Source: Hymenopellis radicata (lineage: Eukaryota > Basidiomycota > Agaricomycetes > Agaricales > Physalacriaceae). Taken from it: a stretch of 64,000 nucleotides of DNA. Under the pieces are notes generated by a model, which saw only the letters and a list, made by a program, of their open reading frames with translations, was not told where the DNA came from and did not search any database. The stretch is from NCBI GenBank assembly GCA_015501595.1, contig JADNRX010000065.1:1-64000 (forward strand). Reading direction: 5' to 3'. The position numbers and the translations under genes were made by a program. Below are positions 34,205-45,646 of the stretch, piece by piece (position 1 is the stretch's first letter; every line of letters begins with the position of its first letter).

Positions 34205-35875
34205 TCATTCATCCGTGTCATTGAAGTCGTGAAGGTAAATGTTTACGCCTGACGTTTTACGCAGTACCTGCAGCGTAGACTCCTCGATGGGCCAATATCC
34301 CCCTGTAGACCACACTGTAAGCCCAACGGTACGAACAGCGCTGCGCTCTAGCCTGCTCAACACTACACTGGCGAACACTTCATCGATGAACATATACTCA
34401 TCCCAAACCGCGTTCTGGTGCCGGTCGTCCAATACAAGATCCAAGTCCTGAAGAGAAGGAAGAAAAGTGAAAGCACCGCTGTTCTCTTCCTGCAATGAAC
34501 CAACAAGATCTTGCAGTAGCCCATCGTGTTCATCATTCCAATGCATGAGGCAGATTGTGAGCTCTTTTAAACTGCCAGCCACCGACCCGCGTAAAATAGA
34601 GAATAATGTAGGGTCCAAATCCACGTTCCTGAGCACGAGAGTAACAAGTGGACATCGAGATTGTTCCAACATTGCATGCATGACGGATAATGTTTCGGGC
34701 GGATATGATACCAGAGGAATGTTGTATTCATCATAAGCTCCCATCATCAACAGAGTGAGCGAGGGAAATAGGAATGAGGTCAGGAAGGTTGGATCGCCGA
34801 TTAGAAGCTCAGTAACGAGCGGCTTTGGAATGGGGTCATAGGAACCAGTGCGCGGAGTGTAAGGAGCGGGGGAAGTCATGTATTCAAAACAGGAGAGGGA
34901 ATTCGAATGCTGCAGGGCCTCCAGATAACGCATGCGCGTTGTAAGATATGGTGCCAGTTCCTCATGTATGTTGTACCATCTAAAGGAAGTGAGGCGAGAG
35001 ATATCAAGCGAAGGTACAGGGGTGCTTGGGAAATTGTCCAGGTCCACGTAGTGGAGATTGGGGGCGTCTCGGAATGCAGCCACCGGGTCAATTCCATCAG
35101 ACGATGTCCTCCAAAAGTTGCGCAATGACAGCCTCCGAAGACAACCTAATCTGTCTCGTACACCCTCAAACCACTTGCATTCTCGTTCGGAGCACATATC
35201 GGCGTCAAAGGTTTGCCAGCGATCTGAGTGCTCCACGAGAAGTCTGTAGACTTCATCCACCAGCGGCCCAGCTGTGTCTGAGTTGTAATAAGAGAGGCTA
35301 ATGGACAACGGGTGCCCCCGTGAACGACGAAGAGTCGTCGATAAAATACGAGGTAGAATGGACGAGCGCCGATGGGAAAAGTCTATCCTGATGTCTGCCC
35401 AAAGTGATGGGCAAGAAGCGTCACAAACATTAAACCATTGCCGGCAGACCAGCATAGCGTCGAAGAAGGGAGGATCCCTCATAAAAATGTTCGAGGTGTA
35501 GGGAGGGAGATGGATAGGAAGGCATATGCCCCTGTATTCCTCCTTCAGATGACAGAAGATCATGGAGAGAAGCTCTACAGGAAGTCGACGGATTGGGGAC
35601 AAGATGGCCATGAGTTCCCGATGAAGTTGTTGTAACGATTCAGCGCGCTGTCTGAGGACAACGATCTCGGCGGGATCCTCCAAGAGGTCCAGAGCCACGG
35701 ATAGCTCGTCTTCGTGGTACACGATGAAATCGAGACATTTTTTGAGGTAGGATATCTCGAAGGGTAGTAGCTTGAGGGTACGTTCGGGACGAGTCAACAA
35801 CTCTGCCACAACGGTCTGATGGGGCAAGGTACCTATCCAATCACAGGAGGATATAATATCGAAAGGGACTGGCAT
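34205..35875 (-). CDS. F-box/LRR protein, family 2, intact (556 aa)
   Basis: Single open frame of 556 codons from MPVPFDIISSCDWIG. The N-terminal helical region (ELLTRPERTLKLLP..CLDFIVYHEDELSVALDLLE) precedes the F-box-like motif SPIRRLPVELLSMIFCHL (residues about 92-110) and DAMLVCRQWFNVCDASCPSLWADI. The rest is a series of leucine-rich strands: LRRLSLRNFW, VDLDNFPSTPVPSLDISRLTS, KPLVTELLIGDPTFL, LKELTICLMHW. Ends with GVNIYLHDFNDTDE. The family is expanded in agaricomycetes; presumed SCF substrate receptor, target unknown. Best intact reference for the two broken paralogues (32067-33630 and 45647-47348). Confidence 0.85.
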   Translation of the reverse strand: MPVPFDIISSCDWIGTLPHQTVVAELLTRPERTLKLLPFEISYLKKCLDFIVYHEDELSVALDLLEDPAEIVVLRQRAESLQQLHRELMAILSPIRRLPVELLSMIFCHLKEEYRGICLPIHLPPYTSNIFMRDPPFFDAMLVCRQWFNVCDASCPSLWADIRIDFSHRRSSILPRILSTTLRRSRGHPLSISLSYYNSDTAGPLVDEVYRLLVEHSDRWQTFDADMCSERECKWFEGVRDRLGCLRRLSLRNFWRTSSDGIDPVAAFRDAPNLHYVDLDNFPSTPVPSLDISRLTSFRWYNIHEELAPYLTTRMRYLEALQHSNSLSCFEYMTSPAPYTPRTGSYDPIPKPLVTELLIGDPTFLTSFLFPSLTLLMMGAYDEYNIPLVSYPPETLSVMHAMLEQSRCPLVTLVLRNVDLDPTLFSILRGSVAGSLKELTICLMHWNDEHDGLLQDLVGSLQEENSGAFTFLPSLQDLDLVLDDRHQNAVWDEYMFIDEVFASVVLSRLERSAVRTVGLTVWSTGGYWPIEESTLQVLRKTSGVNIYLHDFNDTDE

Positions 35876-36263
35876 GCTATCTAAAACTCTTCAATGAGAA
35901 CAACCAAGCCAAAGGAGACACAAATTGGTTACCAACATTCGTGGTAGATCAGCTCGCGTCTTCGGTGATCATTCAAAGATGGTTAATCCTTCTAGCCTAT
36001 ACTATCACAAAGATGAATCAAAACATGTTAACCCTTGAGATATAAAGCCTAAAATACTTACCACAATCAACTGTACGCCGAGGAGATGGTGGTGAAAGAG
36101 AACCTTGGCCACGTGTCGGAAACACGCGTCGCGCACAGCGGCACGTTTGATTATCACAAATGGAGTACTTGGTGGTCATGATGCTGACGAGGGGTAGAGT
36201 CGTTTACGATGATTCACATGCAGAGCTGGACGCGTCTATGACATCTATAGACAAAGGCAATAC
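35876..36263. other. Intergenic, shared upstream-type sequence
   Basis: Holds the second copy of the GGTGAAAGAG..CACGTG..ACACGCGTCGCG block (about 36085-36140). No gene recognised. Confidence 0.5.
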
Positions 36264-37323
36264 CTAGTACTCGTCAGAATCGTCGGATTCATAGTCTCCA
36301 TTCAGCATTCTCTGTGCCTTCTCAGCTCTGGCGCGCAGATACATATCTGCAAACTGCCACACATCCGGGTCCCGCCAGTGGCGCAAGGAAGGCGTACAAT
36401 CCACATCCCACCAGTCCATCATCGGGTCGCGGCGCTCCGGGTAACAAAACACGCCTTCCACCTCGCCATAACACGGATCTGGGCTCACGGTTATGAACCT
36501 CGGGTCCTTCGAGTATGAACCCAACTCCGAAGCGTCCCACTCCAGTGGTAGGGTCAGTGGGCCTTGGAAAAGGATAATGAAGGCCTTCAAGGTCGGGGGT
36601 GCGACGGATAGAGCGCTGTGAACGAAGTAGTATTTGTCCCGTTTCCAAGGTGGAGGGGTGGAGGGGTAGAAGTCAACCGCAATGTGCGTGAGATGTGGAC
36701 ATCGCTTGAAGATTTCGATCCAGACGGGGGAATACGGCGGTAAAGGGTTTATGTATGCTGCTTCATCGACGTCGTCAAAGATCACATTCAGGTGGGTGAC
36801 ATTGGGAGGAAGCACCGTGTGTACCGTGGAGGCCTCCAATTCGATGAGGAGAGAGAAATATCTGACTCGGAGCAGCTTGTCTACGTATGGGAGCAGAGTG
36901 TCGATGGTGCTCCACCAAGCCAAAGAAACTACATCTGTCGCAACTCCAATAAGACTGTGCAAGTCTGCCTTGTCCATATCACTCTCGTGGTACACAACGA
37001 GGCGCTTGATGTGTCGGCGGAAGAAGGAGGGGTCATTGCGCAACCGAATTGCTACTGCAAAACGACGCGCTTTTATGGTGGAATGGATGACAACGGTGTG
37101 GTAAAGAATGGGATCAATCCTGACGAATTACTACTCATGAGGAAAACACGCGTTGAGCACATTTCAAGGCTTACCAAGAGCGTACGACTTTAGAAACAAG
37201 AACAAGACGGCAAGCATCCTTCTTAGAATAAATGGCCGCCGTTTCAAGAATTCTCCGCGCAATGTCCACTGGGAGGTCGGGAAAGACGCGTAGAGCTTGC
37301 CTGTTGTGCCAGGATGGCATCAT
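36264..37323 (-). CDS. F-box-like protein, family 3 paralogue
   Basis: Two exons: exon 1 to 37175 and exon 2 37119-36264, joined over a 55-bp intron (GTAAGCC..CAG, 37120-37174). The F-box-like motif LPVDIARRILETAA..DACRLVLVSKVVRSW is in exon 1; exon 2 starts IDPILYHTVVI. The start is uncertain: MMPSWHNRQALRV at about 37323 or a further ATG at 37389. The downstream region follows the 29141 gene closely (SALSVAPPTLKAFII; SRFIIVSPDPC versus PRFITVSPDPC). It extends the C-terminus by an acidic tail (ESDDSDEY). Appears intact. Confidence 0.8.
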
Positions 37324-37599
37324 GGAAGTCAAGACGAAGTCCTTACGTGATCTAATCTTATCAAACTTGTTAACGTTGTCCACTGGCAAGCAGGCTGAGG
37401 GAAACCACTATGTAATTAACTACACAATCGTCATGCTCCCAGTCTTACAATTCAAGCAGACGATGCGAGCTATTCCGTATATTCACAAAAAAAGATCCTA
37501 CAAATATTCCCTAACTAAATATAAATGAACGACAAGGTGGTCCGAGAGTGTCTGTTCTAAACAATCATGTCCATGGAGGGCCGTCACTGAAATGCGATT

Positions 37600-38637
37600 T
37601 TAAAACGGAGAATACTCCTGCCCAATCACAGCAGCAGCCTCAACAATGCGCATCGCCTCACCAAGAATACCCTTCTCCTCCTCGCAATGCTGCCCACTGC
37701 GCGAGATCTTATACCCAGGGAGACACTTGTGCACCGCACATCCACCCGCCACGCAGGAAACATCAGCCACGCCAGGAAGCGTCGTGCAATCCACACCCAG
37801 CCCATGTCCATTAGCAGAATTGAGCAAATCCATGGCACACCCGCCGCCTAGAAACCCGCGAATCAGTACACTCTCATAGGAAGAAGAAGCGACTCACAGC
37901 TCTCCAAATCATTCCTCGTATCAACACACTCCCAATCCCTCGGTCCACCTCCAAACACCCCACACGCCGTCCACCCGGGCCTGCACGTCTGTTGCGTTTT
38001 CTTGCCCCAATACGCGAGATCCCTCTTCTGCGGCAACCCAGACGGGCACGGCTGGCGCTGGCATTTGTCGCCGCACTTGTTCTTGTTCCCCGGGCAGCCG
38101 CAGTATTGGCTCCCCCGAGGACCCAAGCGGACGAGCTCACCGTCGCAGTCGTAGTCGCACACATTGTCCTTGTGGCACCGCGAGCGGCTGAACTTGGGGA
38201 AGTCGCATTTCTTGTGGCTGTTGCCTTTGCCGATCTATCACGACGGTGAGATACTGGGTGGTGCAAGTAAAAGGAAAAAGACGTACCAAATCAGTTACAC
38301 AGCTGATAGCGTTGGTGATGCCCCCGCGCTGCAGAATGGTCTTGCCGACGTCGTGGACATTGAGCCAGTCGCTGATCTGGCTTATGCATATGCATATTTC
38401 AGCTGTAAGCGAAGTCAGACTGAGTTATGAAACACGTCGATGTGGCGGATACGACTTACTGGAAATGGTACCACAGCCAACTTTGTTGCCGTTGGTCTTG
38501 GAACGCACACTGACAGCGCCAGAGAAACATCCGCAGAAATCAGATGTACTCTTAGTACGCCGGACGAGGCCCTCGATTTCCGTGGCCGTAGCGGCGGCGA
38601 AGAGACCGAGGGTGAGGATTGTAGAGAAGATGCGCAT
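37600..38637 (-). CDS. CPL1-like cysteine-rich secreted protein (292 aa)
   Basis: Four exons: 38637-38460, 38402-38287, 38234-37898, 37847-37600, with introns of 57, 52 and 50 bp in consistent phase; total 879 bp. The start MRIFSTILTLGLFAAATAT is a clear signal peptide, followed by a Kex2-like RR. The middle part is Cys-rich (CPGNKNKCGDKCQRQPC; CPSGLPQKRD; CRPGWTACGV). The C-terminal part GGGCAMDLL..GVDCTTLPGVADVSCVAGGCAVHKCLPGY matches the CPL1-like domain known from basidiomycete secreted proteins. The role in this family is not well defined; extracellular location is inferred. All reading frames join cleanly. Confidence 0.88.
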
Positions 38638-38639
38638 CG

Positions 38640-40360
38640 ATTTCGTGGATGAAGGTACGAGTTTCTGTTGCAGTAAAGAAAGAATGTGATGCCTGTGGGC
38701 GTAACGAATCCAAAGAACGTGAGGTTGAGAGGACCGAAAGAGCGAAAGTGTTGAGAGACAAGAGTGTATGGGACGACTCTTTATACTCGACAACGCGTTC
38801 GATTGAGTTACATCCGCGCCTGCTGTCAGAGTAAGCCTTGTGGCCAACCCTCCTGCAGTTCCTAACGGAAGGGGTAGTTTGACGATCATGAAGGATTTTC
38901 TGATTATCGAGAAGACCAATAATGTCGTTCCTGCGTGCCTATAAAGAAGCAGTCTCCTGTGGCGTATCCCTTTCGTCAAGGCACCATGCATTTGGTTCAG
39001 CGCCGGCCGTTCTGAGAGAAAGGATGAGTATCAGTATGCGTGTTTAACACTTCTTCTACTGAGTATCCTACATCCTGATCGTGCTACAGTGTACACCGTC
39101 AACAAAAGAGACGTGTGTCGGGGTGGGCAAGTGGTAGAACATTGCGGTCAGGCCCACGTTGTCCCTTTGTCATGTAAATCCCGGTCGATCCTGCCCAAGA
39201 GAAAGGAGACACTGTCAGGAGGGCTAGATCCTTAATGAAACTCACGGCGCACGCCACAGTAGACGTGACCATGTCGCCGGATTTTCCCTTGGGGTCAAGT
39301 GAGAATGACAGTGCAGGAGAATAACAAATTTGAACGTACCTGTCATGTCGAGAAGCAACTTGCAGTAAATTCCGCTGTGAGCCTGAACCAAGTGCCACCA
39401 GCCGCTACGAGACACGTTTTGGGGAATGGATAGTCGCCTTCACGACATGTTCCAAAGATATTCGGCATTCCGAGTCGTCGCCTAGAGATTGACGTCGCTG
39501 TCGCCTGGGAGTATTCGCATCTAAATTACAATAGTGGTCAAAACTACAAGAATCCTAATTCTGACCTGGAGGCGGTGGCGGGTAGGGTAAGGCTCCTCCT
39601 CTAACGGCTTTGCAGCTCGTTGTCGAAAGTCCAGAAGCTGAGGTCAACGATACGTCCTTGGTAATAATGGACGAATCTGAAGATTGACGTGTTGATTCCC
39701 CGCAGCGACTTCAAATGTGCCGCGTTTGCATGAGACCTAAGGATGCTCCTGTAAGCTAAGTGAATTAGAATCACAACAAAGCGCGTTACCTGAAATTAAC
39801 GAGGCGGCCATTCCTGTAGAGACTACGAGTCGACGTCTACTAACATCTATCTAACGAATGTCTCAGACCGTATGCTCGTGCGACCGGCGTTCCATTGGAT
39901 ACGTCAAGGATACGTCTATGAGACGTTGTTTTCTCATCGTGTAGACGATGCCGCCCTTCGCAAAGACAAGTGTTGAGCTCAATCCAGGTTTCTGCTCTGG
40001 TAAAACTTCTGAATACGTCGACGTAGCAGAGCTCAGCGCTGAACCGTTAGGTCACGCCGGCTACACCAATTGGGTGCGATAGTGACAGATAGCCTGGACG
40101 GGGGCAGTAAGTAAGCATTCTTCAAGACACAGTAATATCAAATAAGTAGCTCACTGAAATTATAGGAATGGTGGTTGTGTACCTGGAAGATCGGTAGTAC
40201 GTGCGTTGCCGCAAAAGTACGGTGGTATTGCAGCCAATGGATCCGCGGCCCAGCGTGCAGTCGCCTTCACGCACCTATTCCGGAGATACTCAGCGGTCAG
40301 CACAATCACGCCGTCGCCATGGAGTTCACGTCTATAATTGTGATCAAAAGTACAGGAATC
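38640..40360. other. Gene-poor region with a ~150-bp direct repeat
   Basis: About 39415-39575 and 40235-40385 are diverged direct copies (GTCGCCTTCACG; TCAAAA-CTACAAGAATCCTA; TTTTGACCTGGAGCCGG). They may be remnants of an old duplicated element. No protein was recognised; short frames have no family signature. Confidence 0.5.
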
Positions 40361-41436
40361 CTAGTTTTGACCTGGAGCCGGGAGTCCTGCTGCCACGAAC
40401 TCCCTAACTATCGCGCGCGCGTTTGTCCTAAGCCTCGGATCGTCCCCTTCGAAGGGTAGACCCACGCCTCTGGCGACGTCCTGTACACGCTGGTCGCTTC
40501 TAATCCACTCTCCTTCCTGACGCTCGCGCGCCCACCACGCGCTTGCGGCGTTATTTAGCGAAGGTGTGCGCATTATGGCGCCCCGGTAATACTTGAGAGC
40601 GTGCAGACGCGTGATGAGGGCCTGCATCGCATGCTCGGCCGGATGTGGCGCTGCAGAAGGGGCACGCGGTGGGAGGAAGTCGATTATGAGAGGGAGCACA
40701 ATGAAAAGCAGAGCGCGGAATATTTCTAGCATGTCGCTCCACTGTAAGACGGGTTAGATATGTATGATATATTTGCGCAAAGTGCGTACCATGAAGACGT
40801 TTTCGCCGTCTTTGATTTGAATGACGGCTGATGAACGAAAGTAGACCTCTAATGCGGCTACAGCAGCAAGAGCGCCAACGCCCACAGTACGTAGATGTTC
40901 GCGACCAGTACCCCGAATCGTAACCAACTGGTCTAAGTGTGAGACTTGTTTGGTTGACTGCTCCTGTGAACACGTACCCCGATGACGGCTACTTCGCGGA
41001 CATAAGCCATGGCCGCAGAAGGTAAAGAATAAAAGGCAAAGTCTGCGTACGAACGGCAATACTCGCACGTTGCCACTGTATCATGGCCAAATCTATCTTG
41101 TCATAAGCACCTGCAACACCCCGTTACAGCTTTTACAGACCTAACATATAACGTTCTCGTGTCAAAGCTGTTCATTCTTGAAAGCAGCTGCTCTAGATGG
41201 GCCGGTAAATTTGGTTCTGGAGAATGCTTCAAAAGTAGGGCGCGTATCACGTCCGTCGGCGTCGATAGTGGTAGGTGCAGGCGGGTAAAGACATTGGGTG
41301 GCGGATGTATTATGAGATTATGCAGGAGTACGATTGAATGCAAGCCGAGGAATATGCGCGTGGGTGAGGACCTTAGCCGTGGTAGGAAATAGAGTAACGG
41401 GGAGGCAAGGAGGAGAGCGAGGAATAGACTAAACAT
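40361..41436 (-). CDS. Conserved fungal membrane protein of unknown function (309 aa)
   Basis: Four exons: 41436-41141, 41092-40978, 40927-40790, 40741-40361; introns of 48, 50 and 48 bp; total 930 bp, phases agree. The N-terminus MFSLFLALLLASPLLYFLP is hydrophobic, with further hydrophobic stretches around IFLGLHSIVLLHNLII, VGALAAVAALEVYF and MLEIFRALLFIVLPLIIDFLPP: about four membrane segments. A conserved-looking block FGHDTVATCEYCRSYADFAFYSLP follows the first intron. I recall this layout in fungal proteins without assigned function; no enzymatic motif is seen. Appears intact. Confidence 0.75.
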
Positions 41437-41583
41437 TAGCTCGTCATGGGGGTAAAAGGGAAAGAACGTGGATGCCGACTCGGATCAACATTCCCGTCGG
41501 ACTTCCAAGAAATTGTCTCGGGCCCTCGGCCCGAGTTTTGCGGCCAGCGGTTTCAAAAAATTGTGTGAAACTCCTCTTATGTA

Positions 41584-41677
41584 TGACAACTGTGAGGTTC
41601 GAACTCACGCCCCGAAGGACTGGATTGCGCCACAGCTGTGCCTAATTCCAGCGCCTTAACCACTCGGCCAAGTTGCC
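41584..41677 (-). tRNA. tRNA-Leu(UAG) with 15-nt intron
   Basis: Minus strand: acceptor GGCAACU/AGUUGUC, a class II variable arm (UCCUUCGGGGC), T-stem GUGAG/CUCAC with UUCGAAC loop, D-arm GGCCGAGUGGUUAAGGC, anticodon stem CUGGA/UCCAG. The loop reads AU-UAG-G, then a 15-nt intron after position 37. The long variable arm plus UAG anticodon and G37 identify leucine. Confidence 0.92.
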
Positions 41678-41829
41678 ATATATATAGATCACTTTGAGCT
41701 AGCTTGGTCCTGCGCCACTCAGTAAGTATTCGTGGTTTCAAACCAAAGAATATCATTTAATCCCTAGCCCCAAACCGCTACCCATTCCTCTTATCCAAAA
41801 ATTCCCCCTCTATAAGCTGCTTCCACCCA

Positions 41830-42781
41830 TTAACCTCCTCCTCGATGACCCCCCAGCATGGTGATATCATGCGCCAAAATCACAAAAACATTATTATTAT
41901 TATCAAATGAATCTTCTCCACAGTCTCTCGCGGTTAATGGATCTGTGTAGACAGAGGAGGTTTGGGTGACGCGAACGAGGGCCATTACGTGGCCGGGGCA
42001 GTGCTGTAAGGGGTGATAAGTAGTGTTAGAATAGAAGTGACTTACGCCAGGCGCGTCGAGAATGTACAGGCTTCCGTCACAGAAGTAGTCTAGCGCTCGG
42101 ATGCCACTTATAGTAAGAGAGAAATCTTGAAGCTCGGTGACTTTGTGGCCTCTGTAGAAACATTGGGCGGTCAGTCGGTGAACGAACTAGGACCCCTTAC
42201 TTCAGATCACTTTCGATGAGCGTTGCATCTGGCGTGGTCGGATAAGTTCTGAGGCCAGTTCCGGGCCCGACGATGAGTTCTGTTGGGAATAGTGCCATGT
42301 CGCCTAGTGAATGCATCAGAGCCTGACAGAACAATGAACGGCGCTTCGGCGCTTACCAATGTGATCTATATGCGAGTGGCTACAGTGGCGTCAACGGCGC
42401 CGTTCTGTAATACAAAAGACCTGGAAGCAATTACCTCCAAATGACGACGTCGATATCCTTCGGACTCAGACCGCGCAACGTCAAGTTTTCACCAACATCC
42501 TTATCGAAGACGATACCACAGAGACCAGCATCCTTCCATATCTTCAGTAGGGCCTTGTTGACAGGAGAGAAGGCCTCTTGGTCTTGGCGAATACCCAAAT
42601 CGTAGAAGAGTCTTTTGCCAGAAGGATGTTCGAGGAGAAAAGCGTATATGGGTGACGTGAAGACTTCGTAACCAGGAAGAACAGGTTCGAAGGCGTATGA
42701 AGCAGGAAGGGCGGTTTCTGGAGAGCCGACGTTTATGGCTTTCACGGAGATGATGGTAGTAGAGGGAGGAATCTCGAGCAT
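41830..42781 (-). CDS. Metallo-beta-lactamase-fold hydrolase
   Basis: Five exons: 42781-42435, 42379-42357 (23 nt), 42303-42201, 42151-42046, 42003-41830; introns of 42-55 bp. The micro-exon carries most of the zinc motif: joined reading WSHSHIDHIGD (HxHxDH), followed by ELIVGPGTGL and DAPGHCPGH (next His ligand). The layout resembles lactonase-like MBL-fold hydrolases of fungi. The end is uncertain: a run of six G around 41850 puts the frame to a stop at 41830, while a one-base shift would continue as MLGVIEEEVNGWKQL to about 41777. Substrate unknown; cytosolic by lack of a signal peptide. Confidence 0.85.
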
Positions 42782-42789
42782 GATGATTG

Positions 42790-43400
42790 AGGTCAGTAGT
42801 GCTCCACGTTAGTACTGTGCTCTTTCATTTATAGGAGCCAGTAACCCGTAATAGAGAGAGAGGTACGCGTGTACCCTGCAGCTGACTGAGAAATTCCTGA
42901 CCACTATTCATGCAAGTCGCGACAGTCGACGGACCATGCGACAATCACGGAGTCCCTAGTAGCAGATGGCTTAGAAGGACGACGGCAAACAGAGGCACAG
43001 CAAGCCTTATACCTGAGAACCACTATCACGGTTTTAGGCAGATGAGCAGCGTTGTATGTAGCGAAGGATGAGCGAGTTTGGCTCCAAACGCGTGACAGTA
43101 ACGATCACATGCTATGACAGAACGCGACATGTTTGTTCCAGGGCAACGTCGGCTTTGTTTACGACCACGATCATCAATTGCTCTTTGCCTCCGCGGGTCT
43201 CTCCACAGCCTTGACGACGACGGCCACATCCTCGAGGACGTCGTTGACGACGACGAGCAAAGGCGAGTCTCTGAACCGACGGTCAAAAAGGCCTTTCAAC
43301 GACGCCAAGAACGGCGGGATCGCACACATAATTACCGACTATATTACAGTAAGGCCCTCTATTTTCCCGCCGCCGTCGCGCTGACGTCCTACAGACTAGT
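42790..43400. other. Intergenic, divergent upstream region
   Basis: Between the divergent hydrolase gene and the gene starting at 43401. No gene recognised. Confidence 0.5.
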
Positions 43401-44995
43401 ATGCCGGAAAAGCATACACTATCCGACTCGGGCGAGGAGAGTCCATCGCCGTCTCCCCGCAAGGCCAAGCGGATACGACTCGCTCGCATCAGCCAGTCCT
43501 CTTCCACGAAACCTACCTTCAAATTCCCAATGCCCTCCACGCCGCACCGAATACCACTCCCTAGTTCATCGCCATTAAAGGGCGGATACTCCCAATCGTC
43601 GTCTTCGTCAGTATATTCCCAAGCCCTATCCCTGCCCCTCCCACAGACTCCCCAAATAACCCCTTCGGCCGCATATCTACAGTGACTTTACGTTCGTCAC
43701 TACCCAAGCCAACTGGATACGGCTTTCATCTCCTCCTTCGCTGTCAATTTTTCCGCAAATCCACTCCAAAGGGCGAGGGACGTACCGCATCGTCCAACTG
43801 CCCAATGGATATACATTTGCTCATCTGCGTCACCTCCTGGCCTTCATCTACGGTGGGGATGAGGACGGTTCAAGTCACTTGTTCGAGGTACGCCGGCAAG
43901 TGACCATGTGCAAGCCGGTCTACAAGCTCGGTGCGGTCAAGAAAGGCACCGGAGAGCCTTGGGTGCGTATCGCATGTGGAGGGCAAGGAGATCCGTGGGT
44001 ATGGACACAGTCTGGGTTCTCGACAGACTCGGACAGCGACGATGTCGAAGTCGAGAACCCAAAGACAGACGCGTGGCGGTACGAGCCCGAGGATGCTTTC
44101 ACGCTGAAACATCTTTGGCCAGATGCACACCACCCCGACACGTCGCTCGCCATCATATACCACCACCGCCCAAGCGATGTGCAAATTCACATATCGATAT
44201 TCGACCCCAGGAAGAAGCTCCCGGATGGGACTTTGTCTCTGGAAGGCATAGAGGCTTTTCAGCGGAAAGGGTTCGGCAACGATCCGTACGTCTTTCGTGC
44301 AAGAGGGCGTGTGTTTTTGGCTTCATCCAAACGCAAACACGACGAGCCTACGCGGATATGTGTTCCGACGAGGACAGAGGAGAGTGGAATGCACGCGGTG
44401 CTTTCGAGGCGTACCTACGCGAGCACGCCGAGCCGATGCAGGACTGGGAAGAGGATGACGAAGAGGACGAGCTAGACGCTTTTGGAACACCCAGCTTGAC
44501 ATGGTCAAGCTCGCCGTCGTCGTCACCCTTTAAATCGATCTCATCTTCAGTCGTCAGACCCTTCCCTACTACCCTCTTTCCACATGCAGCATCGTCACCT
44601 ATGCTTCCAACCCCGCGCCTCTCCCAGGTGCACGTAAACGACTGGAGTATGTCCGAAAACGAATTCGACAGGACAGTCTCAAGCAGGAGAGAAATGCGGA
44701 GGAGAAAGCGGCGCGGAGGAAGGCAAAGTTACTGAAGAAGCAGCGTCAGATGGAGCAGAGGCGGAAGGAGGTGGAGGAAAAGGAGAGGCCGATCAGAGAG
44801 GCGCAGGAGAGAAGGCGGATGAGGCTTTTGCACAAGGAAACGAGATTGTTGGCGGCTTTCTACGATGACGACGAGGTCGATGAGCTGGATGCCCCGGATA
44901 CGCCGAGTATTGAGGTTATTGATGTTGATGCGCTGGAGAGCGAGGAGGAAGAGAAGCAGCAACGCGTGTATAGGGCGACGTCGGTAGAAGTTTGA
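43401..44995 (+). pseudogene. Acidic coiled-coil protein, apparent frame breaks
   Basis: Starts MPEKHTLSDSGEESPSPSPR: a Ser/Pro-rich head with a basic patch (RKAKRIRLAR). After a probable intron (donor GTCAGTA near 43606, acceptor CTACAG at about 43681) a folded region follows: YRIVQLPNGYTFAHLRHLL..HLFEVRR, then WRYEPEDAFTLKHLWP and PYVFRARGR. This recalls plasmid pRiA4b ORF3-like domains, tentatively. Next come an acidic Ser-rich stretch (MQDWEEDDEEDELDAFGTPS) and a charged coiled coil (KLLKKQRQMEQRRKEVEEKE), ending VYRATSVEV. Two one-base frame changes are needed, near 44345 and near the CCCC at about 44610. Either decay or consensus errors; similarity to real family proteins is strong in each frame. 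Confidence 0.6.
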
Positions 44996-45147
44996 TTATC
45001 ATTATGTCTCGTGTTTATAATTATCGATGTGTATATACAACTACGCCACGCTGTATTTTTAGGTTTACTAGTCCTTTCGCATTATCGTAAATCATTATCA
45101 TAACATGAATACGCATCACTGCTGACCGCCGGTGCTGACCATCTCGA

Positions 45148-45560
45148 TCATTTCTTGATCTTGCCCGTCATGAGAGCCCGAGGAAGACAGTTTCCCACGA
45201 CTGATCTTCCAGTATGGTACGACTACTTGATGGTTTGACTTGTGTTTTCAACTGTCACGGTCTGAAGTGATTCTACAGCTCACGAGGAACTCGGCTTTTG
45301 GGCCGTTTAAGCTGAACAAAGCAGGGACAAGAATTACAGCGGCAGGGCTTCACTTCTTGGCAGGCGACAAACCAAGTCCTTTAAGCTTTAAGAGCCATCA
45401 AATAGTCCGGCACCTTTTGACGACATGACCTTCTTTCATAGTCCTCCCTTTCATCACGACGCTTCTTTGTGCGCCAAGTTTCAAGTTCTCTTTCACCGCT
45501 ATCCAGGTTCATCCTAAAACCTATCAAGCGACATTTCCGCATTATCGTTTAGCATCAGTA
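45148..45560. repeat. Dispersed repeat, copy 1 (pair at 58383-58770)
   Basis: About 410 bp with many shared blocks (TCTCGATCATTTC; ACGGTCTGAAGT; TTTTGACGACATGACC; TCCAGGTTCATC). A 62-codon frame here ending FKSHQIVRHLLTT parallels an 86-codon frame in copy 2 ending FKSHHRRVRHILTT. Could be fragments of an unknown gene or a repeat family. Confidence 0.7.
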
Positions 45561-45646
45561 CTCTTTGCAGGATCACCCCCAGGTGTGTAGCCACTCGACT
45601 TCATGGCGCGTTGTTCTTATTGTGAATGTTTACTCAGACAGTCAAC

